64,000 nt of DNA from Paenibacillus antri (GCF_005765165.1 NZ_VCIW01000018.1:1-64000); one strand, 5' to 3'. Numbered from the stretch's first letter, positions 52,285 through 63,659 are shown. The notes: generated by a model not told the origin, from the sequence alone. Program-made: numbers and translations.

Positions 52285-53299
52285 TGATATCGTCTCCTCC
52301 GCCGCGCGCGATGATAATTTCTCCGGCTTCTTCCAGACGACGCACCGTCGCTACGATGCGAGTTTGCGCTTCCTCGACGTCGCGCAGACGGACGGGACCC
52401 ATAAATTCCATCTCTTCCTTGAACGAATCGGCCATGCGCTTCGACATGTTCCGGAAGATCGCCTCGCGCACTTCCTCGCTCGCCACCTTGAGGGCAAGCT
52501 GCAAATCGGCGTTCTCGATGTCGCGAATGATGCGTTGAATCGAACGGTTGTCGAGATTGACGATATCTTCGAAGACGAACATCCGCTTCTTGATTTCTTC
52601 GGCCAGCTCCGGATCTTGAATCTCGAGCGAATCGAGAATCGTCCGTTCCGTGCCTCGGTCGACGCCGTTCAAAATTTGAACGATCGCTTCGATGCCGCCC
52701 GCGGACGTATAATCCTGCGTCACCGTAGCGGACAGCTTCTGCTCGAGCACGCGCTCGACTTGCGAGATGACCTCCGGCGACGTGCTGTCCATGAGCGCGA
52801 TTCGCTTCGCGACGTCCGCTTGCTTCTCTTGGGGCAGCGAAGAAAGAATGATCGCCGCTTGCTCCGCATGCAAATACGAGAGGACGAGCGCGATCGTCTG
52901 CGCGTTCTCGTTCTGAATGAAGTTCAAAATTTGACCGGCGTCCGCCTTGCGAGCGAAGTCGAAAGGACGAACCTGAAGCGTAGCCGTCAAGCGGTTGATA
53001 ATGTCCATCGCCTTGCCGGCGCCGAGCGCCTTCTCCAAAATTTCCTTCGCGTAGTTGATGCCGCCTTGCGTGAGGAACTCTTGCGCGACCGCGATCTGAT
53101 GGAATTCCGCCATGATCGCGTCCTTCTCGGCCGGATCGACCTTGCGGACGTTGGCGATTTCCAGCGTCAGCTGCTCGATTTCTTCGTCGCGCAGATGCTT
53201 AAATACTTGCGCGGATACTTCGGGACCGAGCGTGATGAGCAAGATCGCCGCTTTCTGCCGGCCCGTCAGCATTTGTTGTTGCATCTGACCCTTCGCCAT
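52277..53299 (-). CDS. fliG: Flagellar motor switch protein FliG
   Basis: 340 residues. GRQKAAILLITLGPEVSAQV start, middle EHPQ-like motif region (HAEQAAIILSSLPQEKQADV) and C-terminal torque helix (EDIVNLDNRSIQRIIRDIEN) present. Confidence 0.96.
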   Translation of the reverse strand: MAKGQMQQQMLTGRQKAAILLITLGPEVSAQVFKHLRDEEIEQLTLEIANVRKVDPAEKDAIMAEFHQIAVAQEFLTQGGINYAKEILEKALGAGKAMDIINRLTATLQVRPFDFARKADAGQILNFIQNENAQTIALVLSYLHAEQAAIILSSLPQEKQADVAKRIALMDSTSPEVISQVERVLEQKLSATVTQDYTSAGGIEAIVQILNGVDRGTERTILDSLEIQDPELAEEIKKRMFVFEDIVNLDNRSIQRIIRDIENADLQLALKVASEEVREAIFRNMSKRMADSFKEEMEFMGPVRLRDVEEAQTRIVATVRRLEEAGEIIIARGGGDDIIV

Positions 53300-53312
53300 T
53301 CAAGTTCCACCT

Positions 53313-54902
53313 CTATTCATCCGCCAGCCAGGTGCGAAGGAGATTCGTAAATTCTTCGGGCTTGCGCTTCGCAAGCTGTTCCAGCTGCTTGCGGATTTGA
53401 CTGTCGTTGCCGACTTGTTCGATATCGAGCACGACCTCCGGCTGACTCGCCGCCGCCGCGGCCGCCGCTTCGAGCTCCGCTTGCGCGATCGCCTCCGCCT
53501 GCGCTTTCCGTCGACGGACGAGGAAGAACGCGCCGCCTGCGAGAAGCGCCATGACCGCCGCGCCCGCGATCGCGTACAGCAGCGTCTGGTTGTCGTTCGC
53601 CGCCGTCGTCGTCGACGACCCGCCGAACGAACGCGAGATGACCGAAACCTTGGAGGCCAGTTGTTCGTCAGTAAGAGTGACGCCGGTGTTCGCGAGAGAC
53701 GTGCCTACGATGTTCTTGAGGAGCGCTTCGACTTGGGCGACCGTATCCGGATCGTTGTCCGCATTGATACCCACGGAGATGCTTAAGTCTTGCACGACGT
53801 ACGGACTCTTCACGATCTCGTTGGTAATACGGTTCACTTCGAAATTTTCCGTAATGTCGCTCTTCTCGGATTCCAAGTTGCCTTGCGACGTCGTACCCGG
53901 GTACCCCGGCACATCCGTCTCGCCCGTGCCCGTCGTTCCGCCGGTTTCGCCGCCGGTGCTGTTGACCGACTCTTCGATAGCGTTCCGGGAAATAATAATG
54001 CCCGTGCCGTCTTCTTGGTTGACCGGAGTGACGAGATTCTCTTGGCTTTTCCGTTGGTCGAAGTTCAAGGTCGAGAAGACGCTCACGATGACGTCCTCTT
54101 GTCCGAGCAACGGCGCCAAGAAGCTCATGACGTTGCGCTGCAGATCGAGCTCGAATTGCTTCTTGAACCGCATCTGTTGTTCGAGCTGTCCCGCCGAAGC
54201 GCCGGCGCCCGCGCCAAGCTTGGAGGACGGAAGCAATTCGCCGTTCTGGTCGGAAATCGTAATGTTGTCGAGCGTCAAATTCGGTACGCTCTTCGCCACG
54301 AGATTGTAGATCGTATCGATCTTCGCTTGGTCCGGCGGGAAGCCGGGAGTGAAGTTGACGACGACCGAAGCGGTGGATTGCTGGCCGGCGCCGTCCGGGT
54401 TTAAAAACACGCTTTGCTTCGGGGAGTTGATCAACACCTCAGAGCTGGAGACGCCGCTGATTTGATTGATCAACCGCTGGATCTCGCCGGATCTCGCGTC
54501 CGCGTTCAGAACGTCGAACTGCGAATCCGTCATGCTCCAGCTGTTCATGTTTTCTCTGAAAATCTCGTAGCCGATCGAACCGTTCGTCACGAGCCCTTGC
54601 GAAGCCACGTCGATCTTGACGGACGACACGTCGGTGCTCGGGACGCCGATCGTACGCCCGTCAAGACTCAGTTTGTAGGGGATTCCGGAAGATTCCAGGT
54701 AACCTTTCACATTGGCGGCATCCGTCGGATTCAAATCGGTGAAAGCGACGGAATATTCCGTTTTGGAAAATTGAAACACAAGCAGAGCGATCGTCGCGAC
54801 GCTGAGAACGAAGGCGCCGATAAACATGAATCGCTGCTTGTTACTATATTGACCCCAGAACCGTAGAATGGCTTCTCGGTACCGGACGAGCGTTTCGTTC
54901 AC
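53313..54902 (-). CDS. fliF: Flagellar MS-ring protein FliF
   Basis: 529 residues. Membrane helices near both ends (FMFIGAFVLSVATIALLVF; LLYAIAGAAVMALLAGGAFF). Ring-building motifs (TDLNPTDAANVKGYLESSGI) and C-terminal FliG-binding tail (RKPEEFTNLLRTWLADE). Confidence 0.96.
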   Translation of the reverse strand: MNETLVRYREAILRFWGQYSNKQRFMFIGAFVLSVATIALLVFQFSKTEYSVAFTDLNPTDAANVKGYLESSGIPYKLSLDGRTIGVPSTDVSSVKIDVASQGLVTNGSIGYEIFRENMNSWSMTDSQFDVLNADARSGEIQRLINQISGVSSSEVLINSPKQSVFLNPDGAGQQSTASVVVNFTPGFPPDQAKIDTIYNLVAKSVPNLTLDNITISDQNGELLPSSKLGAGAGASAGQLEQQMRFKKQFELDLQRNVMSFLAPLLGQEDVIVSVFSTLNFDQRKSQENLVTPVNQEDGTGIIISRNAIEESVNSTGGETGGTTGTGETDVPGYPGTTSQGNLESEKSDITENFEVNRITNEIVKSPYVVQDLSISVGINADNDPDTVAQVEALLKNIVGTSLANTGVTLTDEQLASKVSVISRSFGGSSTTTAANDNQTLLYAIAGAAVMALLAGGAFFLVRRRKAQAEAIAQAELEAAAAAAASQPEVVLDIEQVGNDSQIRKQLEQLAKRKPEEFTNLLRTWLADE

Positions 54903-54941
54903 TATTTCACCTCATTACCAGGGCTCAGTCGTTGCCGAAAA

Positions 54942-55256
54942 TTACAGCTGCGTTCTCATGATTTCTTGATAAGCTTCGATCACTTTGTTGCGCACTTGAA
55001 CGGTAAGCTGCAAGCCGAGCTGCGCCTTTTCCGAGGCGATCATCAAGGTATGCACGTCGGAGATTTGACCCGTGACGAATTGTTCGTTTAACGCCTTCAC
55101 TTGCTTCTCTTGATTATCTACCGCTTGTAATGCATTTTCTAAGATATTGCCGAACGATTCTGTGACCTTAGTCACATCGCCGAGCTTCGCCGCGCCGGTA
55201 CCGCCGTTACTTGCGATGCCGGATATCGCCAATGGTTTCACGCCCGATACTTCCAT
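54942..55256 (-). CDS. fliE: Flagellar protein FliE
   Basis: 104 residues; QAVDNQEKQVKALNEQFVTG and IASEKAQLGLQLTVQVRNK are the FliE core. Joins the MS ring to the rod. Confidence 0.94.
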   Translation of the reverse strand: MEVSGVKPLAISGIASNGGTGAAKLGDVTKVTESFGNILENALQAVDNQEKQVKALNEQFVTGQISDVHTLMIASEKAQLGLQLTVQVRNKVIEAYQEIMRTQL

Positions 55257-55300
55257 CGGTTTCTCTCCCTCGTATCCTCTAATAAGTAAAGTCTTACCGA

Positions 55301-55750
55301 TTATCTTCCGATTTCGAGCGCCTTCGTAATGAACGACTTGGACGCGTTCAGCGCGGTCACGTTCGCCTCGTAAGAACGGGTGGCGGATATCATATCCACC
55401 ATCTCCTTCAGCACGTCGACGTTCGGCATCAAAACGAAGCCGTTCTCGTCGGCGTCCGGGTGCGTCGGATTGTACACTTGCTTATAGGGCGCGGGATCGT
55501 CGTAAATGCGAGTCACCTTCACGCCTTCCCCCGTATTTTCGCGCATTTTGCCGTTCAAGACGTCGGCGAAAGAAGCCTGTCCTTTCGGCTCCATGACTAC
55601 AAGTTTACGAGAATACGGAACCCATTTGCCATCTACAAATTTTCCCCTCGTTGTTTCGGCGTTGGCAATATTGGAAGCGATGACGTCCATGCGCAAGCGC
55701 TGGGCCGTCAATGCCGAAGAACTAATGTCAAAGCCGTTCGTAAGCCGCAT
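55301..55750 (-). CDS. flgC: Flagellar rod protein FlgC
   Basis: 149 residues; ALTAQRLRMDVIASNIANAE at the N-terminus and YEANVTALNASKSFITKALE at the C-terminus. Its start overlaps the flgB stop by one base. Confidence 0.95.
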   Translation of the reverse strand: MRLTNGFDISSSALTAQRLRMDVIASNIANAETTRGKFVDGKWVPYSRKLVVMEPKGQASFADVLNGKMRENTGEGVKVTRIYDDPAPYKQVYNPTHPDADENGFVLMPNVDVLKEMVDMISATRSYEANVTALNASKSFITKALEIGR

Positions 55751-56157
55751 TATCTAGCCTCCAATGCCGTCTTCGTTAATTTGATCTCATGAGAAACTTG
55801 CTGCACTAACGTGTTATAGCGGAGTTGGTTTTTCGCCATGGCCGACATCTCCGAATCGATGTCGACGTTGTTCAAGTTATTATTCATGACAGAATTTTCA
55901 TCAATTGTAATAATTGGCTCAACTTCTTTCCCGCCTCTGCCGATATATATATGGCGGGGGTCCGTACGACGGCCGACGATGCCGCCGGGCATCCCGTTCA
56001 TGGATTGTTGAAGCAGCGTCTCGAATTGAACTTCGGAGCGCTTGAAGCGCGGCGTGTCGACATTCGCGATATTGTTCGCGATGACGGCTTGCCGCAGACT
56101 CGACGCGTCGAGCGTCCGCTCCAACAAGCGGAAGTGGCTTCCGTTTACGTTAAGCAC
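55750..56157 (-). CDS. flgB: Flagellar rod protein FlgB
   Basis: 135 residues; LRQAVIANNIANVDTPRFKR and LRYNTLVQQVSHEIKLTKTA are family signatures. First gene of the fla/che operon. Confidence 0.95.
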   Translation of the reverse strand: MLNVNGSHFRLLERTLDASSLRQAVIANNIANVDTPRFKRSEVQFETLLQQSMNGMPGGIVGRRTDPRHIYIGRGGKEVEPIITIDENSVMNNNLNNVDIDSEMSAMAKNQLRYNTLVQQVSHEIKLTKTALEAR

Positions 56158-56264
56158 AAGGGTCCCCCTTCCTATACGAAAGTGATATAGATTTCCTAAA
56201 AAACTCGCACTTGATTTAGGTCAGATAATCTTATTCCACAGTCCTTGTTTTTTTTCCTTCTTTA

Positions 56265-56271
56265 TTCGACA
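56265..56271 (-). promoter_or_regulatory. Spo0A-box-like heptamer upstream of flgB
   Basis: The minus strand has TGTCGAA within an A-rich stretch about 110 bp before flgB. It matches the Spo0A box core. No convincing -35/-10 pair could be assigned in the 180-bp region between the codY terminator and flgB. Confidence 0.3.
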
Positions 56272-56335
56272 TTTTTTATCGAAATTTCTGCTCCCTTTGT
56301 AGGATTTTGTTGGAATTGCGTCGAAAGGCGCAAAA

Positions 56336-56370
56336 AAAGGCCCGCCTCGCAAAAACGAGGTAGGACCTTT
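56336..56370 (-). terminator. Rho-independent terminator after codY
   Basis: Minus strand AAGGTCC-TA-CCTCG-loop-CGAGG-CG-GGCCTT followed by T7, 20 bp after the codY stop. It separates codY from the fla/che operon. Confidence 0.85.
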
Positions 56371-56390
56371 CGCCTATATCGACCAAGTCT

Positions 56391-57188
56391 CTAGGTAGTT
56401 GCTTCTCGAGAAATCCCAGGTTTTACAATTTGCTCGACGAGCTGATCGTTCAGGATCTTAATGTACGTTCCCTTCATGCCGAGCGACCGCGTTTCGATGA
56501 CGCCGGCGCTCTCCAGCTTGCGCAGCGCGTTGACGATAACGGAACGCGTGATGCCGACTCGATCCGCCACCTTGCTCGCCACGAGCAAGCCTTCCTTGCC
56601 GTTCAGCTCCTCGAAAATATGCTCCACCGCCTCGAGCTCGCTGAAGCTGAGCGAACCGACCGCGACCTGTACGGCCGCCTTCGTTCTCGCCTCCAGCTCG
56701 CTCTCCTCGGCCCGCTCTCGCAAAATCTCCATCCCGACGATCGTCGAGCCGTACTCCGCCAAAATCAGGTCGTCGTCGCCGAACGGAGACTCCGCGCGCG
56801 TAATCAGCAGCGTTCCGATCCGGTCGCCGGCGCCGAGGATCGGCACGACCGTTACGTACCGATCCTCCATCAGCTCGTGCACCTTCTCGACGAGGTTGCG
56901 GTACGGACTGTCGTCGTCCGTATTGCCGGTCGTCTCGTCGATGCTGGAGAACCAATGGTTCGCTTCCTGCGGAAAGCGTCGGTCCTCTAGAACGAATCTG
57001 GCGAGGTCTGCCCCTTGCGGATTCCGCGCCAGGCCGCAGCCGAGTATTTTCCCTTTGCGGCTGACGACGAATACGTTCGCGTCGATGACGTCCCGCAGCA
57101 CCTCTCCCATCTCCATGAAGTTGACGGACGTGCCGGCCGCTTTTTGCAGCAGTTTATTCAACCGCCTCGTTTTGGATAACAATGTCAT
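56391..57188 (-). CDS. codY: GTP-sensing global regulator CodY
   Basis: 265 residues. N-terminal GAF domain ([20 protein letters not shown]) that binds branched-chain amino acids, and a C-terminal winged helix ([20 protein letters not shown]). Represses nitrogen-starvation genes and, in Bacillus, the fla/che operon that follows it. Confidence 0.96.
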   Translation of the reverse strand: MTLLSKTRRLNKLLQKAAGTSVNFMEMGEVLRDVIDANVFVVSRKGKILGCGLARNPQGADLARFVLEDRRFPQEANHWFSSIDETTGNTDDDSPYRNLVEKVHELMEDRYVTVVPILGAGDRIGTLLITRAESPFGDDDLILAEYGSTIVGMEILRERAEESELEARTKAAVQVAVGSLSFSELEAVEHIFEELNGKEGLLVASKVADRVGITRSVIVNALRKLESAGVIETRSLGMKGTYIKILNDQLVEQIVKPGISREATT

Positions 57189-57213
57189 GTTGATGCACTC
57201 AAGCCTCTCGAGA

Positions 57214-58614
57214 TTATAGGATATACTGACTTAAATCGCGGTTTTTCGCTACTTCGCCGAGCTTCTCCCGCACGTATTCCGGCGTGATGACGATGTTCTC
57301 CAGCGTAATATCGGGCGCTTCGAAGCTCAGATCCTCCAGCAGCTTCTCAAGAATCGTATGCAGTCGTCTCGCGCCGATATTTTCGGTATTTTGATTCACT
57401 TCCGCGGCGATTCGCGCGATTTCCGAGACGGCTTCCGGCGAGAACTCGACCTCGATGCCCTCGGTTCGCAGAAGCGCGGCGTATTGCTTCGTCAGCGCGT
57501 TCTTCGGTTCCTTCAAGATGAGCTCGAAGTCGCTCTGGGTCAGCGAGCTTAGTTCGACGCGGATCGGGAATCGGCCTTGCAGCTCCGGAATGAGGTCCGA
57601 CGGCTTCGCCACATGGAACGCGCCGGCCGCGATGAAGAGTACGTAATCCGTCTTCACCGGTCCGTATTTCGTGACGACCGTAGAGCCTTCCACGATCGGC
57701 AAGATGTCGCGTTGCACGCCTTCTCGCGATACGTCCGGACCGTTCCCTCGCGAAGAGCTGGCGATCTTGTCGATTTCATCGATGAAGATGATTCCGGATT
57801 GCTCCGCGCGCCGGATCGACTCCTGCGTCACGTCGTCCATGTCGATGAGCTTCTGCGCTTCTTCTTGCGTCAGCACCTTGCGGGCTTCCTTGACGGTCAG
57901 CTTGCGCTTCTTCGTCCGCTTCGGCAGGAAGTTGCCGAACATCTCCTGCATATTCATGCCCATCTGCTCGTTGCCGCCGGGACCCGACAGCATGTCGAGC
58001 ATGTTCGGCGCGTTCTCTTCGACCTCGATCTCGATCTGCTCGTTCTCGAGATGCCCGTTCGCCAGGTTGCGGCGCGCGATGTCGCGACGGTCGTTCAACG
58101 TCGGATCGTGTTCCTGCGGAGGCTGTTGCTGCTGCGCCTGTCCGAAAATCATCTCGAGCGGATTTTTCGGCGTCTTCTCGCGCTGCGGCGAAGGGACGAG
58201 GATCGAGACGATCCTCTCGTTGGCGAGCGCCTCCGCCCGGTCCTTGACCTTCTCCGTCCGCTCGGCCTTCACCATCCGAATCGCCGTTTCCACGAGATCG
58301 CGAACCATCGACTCGACGTCGCGTCCGACGTATCCGATTTCCGTGAATTTGGTCGCCTCGACTTTCACGAACGGCGCGTTCACGAGCTTCGCGAGGCGGC
58401 GCGCGATTTCCGTCTTGCCGACCCCGGTCGGTCCGATCATAAGCAGATTCTTCGGCACGACCTCGTCTCGGATCGACTCGTCGAGTTGACTCCGGCGGTA
58501 TCGATTCCGCAGGGCGACCGCCATCGAACGTTTCGCCTTCTTCTGACCGACGATATATTTATCGAGCTCCGCGACGATTTGTCTAGGAGTATAGGCTTCA
58601 TTAGATGTAGACAT
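57214..58614 (-). CDS. hslU: HslU (ClpY) ATPase subunit
   Basis: 466 residues. Walker [15 protein letters not shown], insertion I domain (residues about 110-230), Walker [13 protein letters not shown], and sensor region [20 protein letters not shown]. Unfolds substrates for HslV. Confidence 0.96.
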   Translation of the reverse strand: MSTSNEAYTPRQIVAELDKYIVGQKKAKRSMAVALRNRYRRSQLDESIRDEVVPKNLLMIGPTGVGKTEIARRLAKLVNAPFVKVEATKFTEIGYVGRDVESMVRDLVETAIRMVKAERTEKVKDRAEALANERIVSILVPSPQREKTPKNPLEMIFGQAQQQQPPQEHDPTLNDRRDIARRNLANGHLENEQIEIEVEENAPNMLDMLSGPGGNEQMGMNMQEMFGNFLPKRTKKRKLTVKEARKVLTQEEAQKLIDMDDVTQESIRRAEQSGIIFIDEIDKIASSSRGNGPDVSREGVQRDILPIVEGSTVVTKYGPVKTDYVLFIAAGAFHVAKPSDLIPELQGRFPIRVELSSLTQSDFELILKEPKNALTKQYAALLRTEGIEVEFSPEAVSEIARIAAEVNQNTENIGARRLHTILEKLLEDLSFEAPDITLENIVITPEYVREKLGEVAKNRDLSQYIL

Positions 58615-58623
58615 AAGACCTCT

Positions 58624-59175
58624 CTACCCCTCCATCTCTTCGACGATGATGTTATCGTTCGTATATACGCAAATCTCGGCGGCCATCTTCATGGCGGCCA
58701 AGGCGATTTCTTTCGCTTCCATATGGTCGCCCGCGTACCGCTTGAGCGCTCGCCCCGCGGATAACGCGTAGCTCCCGCCGGAGCCGATGGCGAGAACGCC
58801 GTCGTCGGGCTCGATGATTTCCCCGTTGCCCGAAATGAGCAGAAGGTGCTGCGAGTCCATGACGATCATCATCGCCTCGAGCCGGCGAAGCACTCGATCG
58901 GACCGCCATTCCTTGGCCAACTCCACCGCCGCGCGCTGCAAGTTGCCTCCGTGCTCTTCCAATTTGCCCTCGAATTTCTCGAACAGCGTAATCGCGTCGG
59001 CCACCGAGCCGGCGAAGCCGGCCGCGACCTTGCCCCGATACAGACGACGCACTTTCTTCGCGCCGTGCTTCATGACCATCGCGTTGCCGAACGTCACTTG
59101 TCCGTCCCCTGCGATCGCTCCCTTGCCCTTATGCCGAACCGCGAAGATCGTGGTGGCGTGAAAGCTCATCTCCAT
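58624..59175 (-). CDS. hslV: HslV (ClpQ) protease subunit
   Basis: 183 residues. Core [20 protein letters not shown] and [20 protein letters not shown]. Like Bacillus ClpQ it has a short extension before TTI, so the N-terminal nucleophile may be a Ser and not the usual Thr-1. The first ATG (59175) gives [10 protein letters not shown]; the internal ATG at 59169 would give MSFHATTI, which fits Met removal to expose Ser. Confidence 0.94.
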   Translation of the reverse strand: MEMSFHATTIFAVRHKGKGAIAGDGQVTFGNAMVMKHGAKKVRRLYRGKVAAGFAGSVADAITLFEKFEGKLEEHGGNLQRAAVELAKEWRSDRVLRRLEAMMIVMDSQHLLLISGNGEIIEPDDGVLAIGSGGSYALSAGRALKRYAGDHMEAKEIALAAMKMAAEICVYTNDNIIVEEMEG

Positions 59176-59214
59176 CGTCGCGCGTCCCCCCTTCGAAATA
59201 ATTATTGTCGGTGC

Positions 59215-60120
59215 CTACGCTCTCGGATGAGCGCGGTTATAAATCGATTGCAGATGATCCTTCGTGACATGCGTGTACACTTGCGTCGTCGACAAATGCG
59301 CATGCCCCAGCAGCTCTTGGACCGAACGAAGGTCGGCCCCGGCCTCCAGCAGATGCGTCGCGAACGTGTGACGCAGCGTATGCGGGCTGATGTCGTTCAC
59401 GTCGGCGAGCCTAGCGACGTATTTGTCCAGGATGCGACGAACGCTGCGATCGCTGAGCCGGGTGCCGTCGCGGTTCAAAAACAACGCCCGCTCCCCCGCG
59501 CCGGAGGCCGACTTCTCGAGAAGAGCGGAGCGCCCTCTCTCTACATATACGCGGAGCGCGTCCGAAGCATGTTCTCCGACCGGAACCCACCGTTCCTTGC
59601 CGCCCTTCCCGAGCACGAGCGCCATGCCGAGATCGAGACGAACCGCGTCCATGTCGAGGCCGACGAGCTCCCCGACCCGTAGACCGCTTGAATACAGAAG
59701 CTCGAACATCGCCCGGTCTCTAGCTCCGAGGGGCGTCGCTTCGTCCGGCGACGTCAGGAGCCGGAGCGTCTGGTCCGGATATAAGAACTTCGGCAGCGGC
59801 TTGTCGAGCTTCGGACTGCGAATGGCCCCCATCGGATTCGACTCGATTCGGCCTTCCTGCATCAGAAATCGAAAAAACGATCGCAGCGCGGACAGCTTTC
59901 GCGCGACGGATCGCTTCGCTAATTGCTTCTCATGCAGTCCGGCGAGGAACGTGCGCACCGTCACGTACGTGACGGCGGACAAGTCGTCGCCGGATTGCGT
60001 TCGTAGAAATTCCAAAAACTGCGATAGGTCGGAGGCGTAATGCCGGATCGTATAAGGAGAAGCGTTATGCTCCATCTCCTGAGCGAGTAAAAATCGCGTT
60101 ACCCATTCGTCCGAATTCAT
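59215..60120 (-). CDS. xerC: Tyrosine recombinase XerC
   Basis: 301 residues. SAM-like N-terminal domain and catalytic domain with SSGLRVGEL (Arg), KGGKERWVP (Lys), HTLRHTF (His, Arg), LLGHAHLS (His), VYTH (Tyr). Acts with XerD on chromosome dimers at dif. Its housekeeping place before hslV distinguishes it from the array recombinase. ATG at 60120 is preceded by GGGGGGA. Confidence 0.94.
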   Translation of the reverse strand: MNSDEWVTRFLLAQEMEHNASPYTIRHYASDLSQFLEFLRTQSGDDLSAVTYVTVRTFLAGLHEKQLAKRSVARKLSALRSFFRFLMQEGRIESNPMGAIRSPKLDKPLPKFLYPDQTLRLLTSPDEATPLGARDRAMFELLYSSGLRVGELVGLDMDAVRLDLGMALVLGKGGKERWVPVGEHASDALRVYVERGRSALLEKSASGAGERALFLNRDGTRLSDRSVRRILDKYVARLADVNDISPHTLRHTFATHLLEAGADLRSVQELLGHAHLSTTQVYTHVTKDHLQSIYNRAHPRA

Positions 60121-60198
60121 GCCGTGATCGATCCCCCCGACGCGTGCGTATGAAGCCAATCTTGCGCTTCCTTCATCGTATCACAGCGCGAATCGCGT

Positions 60199-61518
60199 TT
60201 ACAAGACAGGGGCTCTGACGATTGTCGAAAAATTCTGAATTCGCTCGAGCGCCCGATTCGCGATTCGTTCGTTCTTTTCCTTTTTGTTTCGGATTTTCTC
60301 GCCGAGCGGCGGGAACAAGCCGAAGTTGGCGTTCATCGGTTGGAAGTGACGGAAGTCGGCCGTCGTGATGTAGTGCGCCATACTGCCCAGCGCCGTATCT
60401 TCCGGGAAGACGAGCGGCTCTTGTCCGAGCGCGTATCGAGCGGCGTTAATACCCGCGATCAAACCCGACGCCGCGGATTCCACGTACCCTTCGACGCCCG
60501 TCATCTGGCCCGCGAAAAACAAATCGTCGCGGTCCCGATATTGATACGTCGGGCGGAGCAACTTCGGCGAGTTGATGAACGTGTTGCGGTGCATGACGCC
60601 GAAGCGGACGAATTCCGCGTTCTCGAGGCCCGGGATCATGGAGAATACCCGCTTCTGCTCGCCCCACTTCAGGTGGGTTTGGAAGCCGACTAGGTTGAAC
60701 AGCGTTCCGGCGGAATTGTCCTGTCGCAGCTGAACGACCGCGAACGGCTGCTTGCCGGTGCGGGGATCGACGAGGCCTACGGGCTTCAGAGGACCGAACA
60801 GGAGCGTCTGCTTGCCCCGGCTCGCCATCACTTCGATCGGCATACAGCCTTCGAAGTATACCTCTTTCTCGAACTCCTTCAGCGGCGCCGCTTCCGCGGT
60901 CGTCAACGCTTCGTAAAAGGCGTTCCACTCCTCTTCGTTCATCGGACAGTTCAGGTATGCGGCTTCCCCCTTATCGTAGCGGGAGGCGAGGAATACTTTG
61001 TCCATGTCGATCGAATCCTTCTCGACGATCGGCGCCGCCGCGTCGTAGAAGTAGAAGTAGTCCTCCCCGGTAAGTCCGCGGATGCGTTCCGACAGCTCCG
61101 GCGACGTCAGCGGGCCGGTGGCGACGACGACGACGCCGGACGGCAGCTCCGGCATCTCTTCGGTGCGCACGTCGATGTTCGGATGCGTCCGAAGCCGGGA
61201 CGTCACTTCGCCGGAAAATCCGTCGCGGTCGACGGCGAGCGCCCCGCCCGCCGGGACCGCATGCCGGTCCGCGGCGGAGAGGATGAGCGAATCGAGCAAG
61301 CGCATCTCTTCCTTCAAGACGCCGACCGCGTTGCTGAGGCCGTTCGCCCGAAGACTGTTGCTGCAGACGAGCTCCGCGAATTTATCGGTATGATGCGCCG
61401 GGGTTTTCCGAACCGGCCGCATCTCGTATAACGTGACGCGTACGCCGCTTTCGGCGATCTGCCAAGCCGCTTCGCTGCCGGCCAGCCCCGCGCCGATGAC
61501 GGTCACATGCGGTTCCAT
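60199..61518 (-). CDS. trmFO: tRNA m5U54 methyltransferase TrmFO
   Basis: 439 residues. FAD-binding [19 protein letters not shown] and [20 protein letters not shown] are family signatures. Folate-dependent formation of m5U54. ATG at 61518 lies ten bases after GGAGAT; the ATG at 61527 is too close to it. Confidence 0.95.
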   Translation of the reverse strand: MEPHVTVIGAGLAGSEAAWQIAESGVRVTLYEMRPVRKTPAHHTDKFAELVCSNSLRANGLSNAVGVLKEEMRLLDSLILSAADRHAVPAGGALAVDRDGFSGEVTSRLRTHPNIDVRTEEMPELPSGVVVVATGPLTSPELSERIRGLTGEDYFYFYDAAAPIVEKDSIDMDKVFLASRYDKGEAAYLNCPMNEEEWNAFYEALTTAEAAPLKEFEKEVYFEGCMPIEVMASRGKQTLLFGPLKPVGLVDPRTGKQPFAVVQLRQDNSAGTLFNLVGFQTHLKWGEQKRVFSMIPGLENAEFVRFGVMHRNTFINSPKLLRPTYQYRDRDDLFFAGQMTGVEGYVESAASGLIAGINAARYALGQEPLVFPEDTALGSMAHYITTADFRHFQPMNANFGLFPPLGEKIRNKKEKNERIANRALERIQNFSTIVRAPVL

Positions 61519-61538
61519 GCTGCTCATATCTCCTTTAC

Positions 61539-63638
61539 TTACGCTTCTTCTTGATCCGTATCCTGTTCCTCCTGCTTATGCGTGCACGCCGTGCATTGGA
61601 TAACGGCGCCGTTGCGCGTCCGCTTCTTCACCAGCAGGGCGCCGCAATCCGGACAGGGATCGGATACCGGTTGGTCCCACGACACGAAGTCGCATTCCGG
61701 GTACACGTCGCAGCCATAGAAGACGCGGCCGCGCTTGCTCCGGCGTTCGACGATGCTGCCCTTCTTGCACTTCGGGCAAGTCACGCCGACGTCCTTGACG
61801 ATCGGCTTCGCGTTGCGGCAATCCGGAAAGCCGGAGCAGGCGAGGAATTTACCGAAGCGCCCCATCTTGTATACCATGTGGCGTCCGCACTTGTCGCATT
61901 GCTCGTCGGCGATCTCGTCCTTCAGCTCGACTTCCTTCATCTCTTCTTCGGCCACTTCGAGACGCTTCTCGAACGATTCGTAAAACTCGCCGAGCACCTT
62001 CACCCAGTCGGCCTTGCCTTCTTCGACGAAGTCGAGGTCTTCCTCCATGTGCGCCGTAAATTCGACGTCCAGAATTTCCGGGAAGAACTCCTCCATCATC
62101 GCGATGACCATGTCCCCGAGCTCCGTCGGGAAGAACTTCTTCTCCTCCATCGCCGCGTAGCCTCTCCGCTGAATCGTGTCCAGTATCGGGGCGTACGTAC
62201 TCGGACGTCCGATGCCGAGCTCCTCGAGGGCGCGCACGAGCCGGGACTCCGTATAACGCGGCGGCGGCTGCGTGAAGTGCTGCTTCGGAAGGATCGACTC
62301 CGCCTTCAGCTTCTGCCCCTTCTCGAGCGGCGGCAAAAACTTGTCGTCGTCGGTGACGCCGTCGTCATTGCCTTCTACGTACACCTTCATGAAGCCGGGA
62401 AACTTCACCTTCGACCCGACGGCTCGGAACAGGACGCCGCCCGCCTCGAGGTCCGCCGTCACCGTGTCCAGCACGGCCGACGTCATCTGACTCGCGACGA
62501 ATCGTTCCCACACGAGCTTATACAGCCGGAATTGGTCCCTAGACAGAAACGGTTTCACCGCTTCGGGCTCGTAAGCGACGGACGTCGGGCGAATGCCCTC
62601 GTGCGCGTCTTGGGCGTTCGCGTTTTTCTTGGAGTAATTGCGAGGCGTCTCCGGCACGAACGCCGGGCCGAACTGCTTCGCGATATACTCCCGCGCTTCC
62701 TCTTGCGCGATCGGCGAGATGCGGGGGGAGTCGGTACGCATATACGTAATGAGACCGACCGTGCCTTCCTTGCCGAGATCGACGCCCTCGTACAACTGCT
62801 GGGCGATCTGCATCGTCTTGGCGGCGCGGAAGTTCAGCTTGCGCGCCGCTTCCTGCTGCATCGAGCTCGTAATGAACGGCGGCGACGGATGACGCTGCCG
62901 CTCGCGCTCCTTGATCTCGGAGACGACGAACGCATTCTTGCCGACGGCCGCGAGAATCCGATTCACCTCGGCTTCGTTCGGGAGATCCTTCTTCTCGCCG
63001 CCTTCGCCGTAAAACTTCGCTTCGAACGCGATGTTCTTCTCCGCGAGCGTCGCCGTGATCGACCAGTATTCTTCCGGCTCGAACGCCTTGATCTCCTTCT
63101 CCCGGTCGGAGATGAGCTTGACCGCGACCGACTGCACGCGGCCGGCGGACAGTCCCTTCTTTACTTTCTTCCAAAGGAGCGGACTGATCTTGTACCCGAC
63201 GAGCCGGTCGAGAATGCGTCGCGCCTGCTGCGCGTTGACCAAGTCCATATTGATTTTCCGCGGCTGCTTGAACGCTTCCTTCACCGCTTGCTTCGTAATC
63301 TCATTGAACACGACGCGGCAAGGCTCGGTTTCGTCGATCTCGAGATAATGCGCCAAGTGCCAAGCGATCGCCTCGCCCTCCCGATCGGGGTCGGCCGCGA
63401 GATAGACGCGCTTGACCTTCTTGCGGGCGTCCTTCAATTCCTTAAGTACGTCACCCTTGCCGCGGATCGTAATATATTTCGGCGTAAACCCTTGTTCGAC
63501 GTCTACGCCGGTCTGGCTTTTCGGTAAATCGCGGATATGCCCCATCGAAGCCTTAACGATAAACTTGCTGCCCAAGTATTTCCCAATCGTCTTCGCCTTG
63601 GCCGGAGACTCCACGATGACGAGCGTATCGGCTGCCAT
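61539..63638 (-). CDS. topA: DNA topoisomerase I
   Basis: 699 residues. Toprim domain ([30 protein letters not shown]), active Tyr in [11 protein letters not shown] near residue 300, and three C-terminal Cys4 zinc ribbons (CDKCGRH, CPKCKKG, CPDCG). Relaxes negative supercoils. Confidence 0.97.
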   Translation of the reverse strand: MAADTLVIVESPAKAKTIGKYLGSKFIVKASMGHIRDLPKSQTGVDVEQGFTPKYITIRGKGDVLKELKDARKKVKRVYLAADPDREGEAIAWHLAHYLEIDETEPCRVVFNEITKQAVKEAFKQPRKINMDLVNAQQARRILDRLVGYKISPLLWKKVKKGLSAGRVQSVAVKLISDREKEIKAFEPEEYWSITATLAEKNIAFEAKFYGEGGEKKDLPNEAEVNRILAAVGKNAFVVSEIKERERQRHPSPPFITSSMQQEAARKLNFRAAKTMQIAQQLYEGVDLGKEGTVGLITYMRTDSPRISPIAQEEAREYIAKQFGPAFVPETPRNYSKKNANAQDAHEGIRPTSVAYEPEAVKPFLSRDQFRLYKLVWERFVASQMTSAVLDTVTADLEAGGVLFRAVGSKVKFPGFMKVYVEGNDDGVTDDDKFLPPLEKGQKLKAESILPKQHFTQPPPRYTESRLVRALEELGIGRPSTYAPILDTIQRRGYAAMEEKKFFPTELGDMVIAMMEEFFPEILDVEFTAHMEEDLDFVEEGKADWVKVLGEFYESFEKRLEVAEEEMKEVELKDEIADEQCDKCGRHMVYKMGRFGKFLACSGFPDCRNAKPIVKDVGVTCPKCKKGSIVERRSKRGRVFYGCDVYPECDFVSWDQPVSDPCPDCGALLVKKRTRNGAVIQCTACTHKQEEQDTDQEEA

Positions 63639-63659
63639 CTCCCCTGCACCCCATTTCCG

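Noticed and set aside
59215-60120. Second array recombinase
   Set aside because: Its place before hslVU-codY and its sequence make it the housekeeping XerC.
61551-63527. 658-codon plus-strand ORF opposite topA, and similar ones opposite proS, dxr, polC and cheA
   Set aside because: Arg/His-rich translations typical of the antisense of GC-rich genes; the opposite strand encodes clear conserved proteins.
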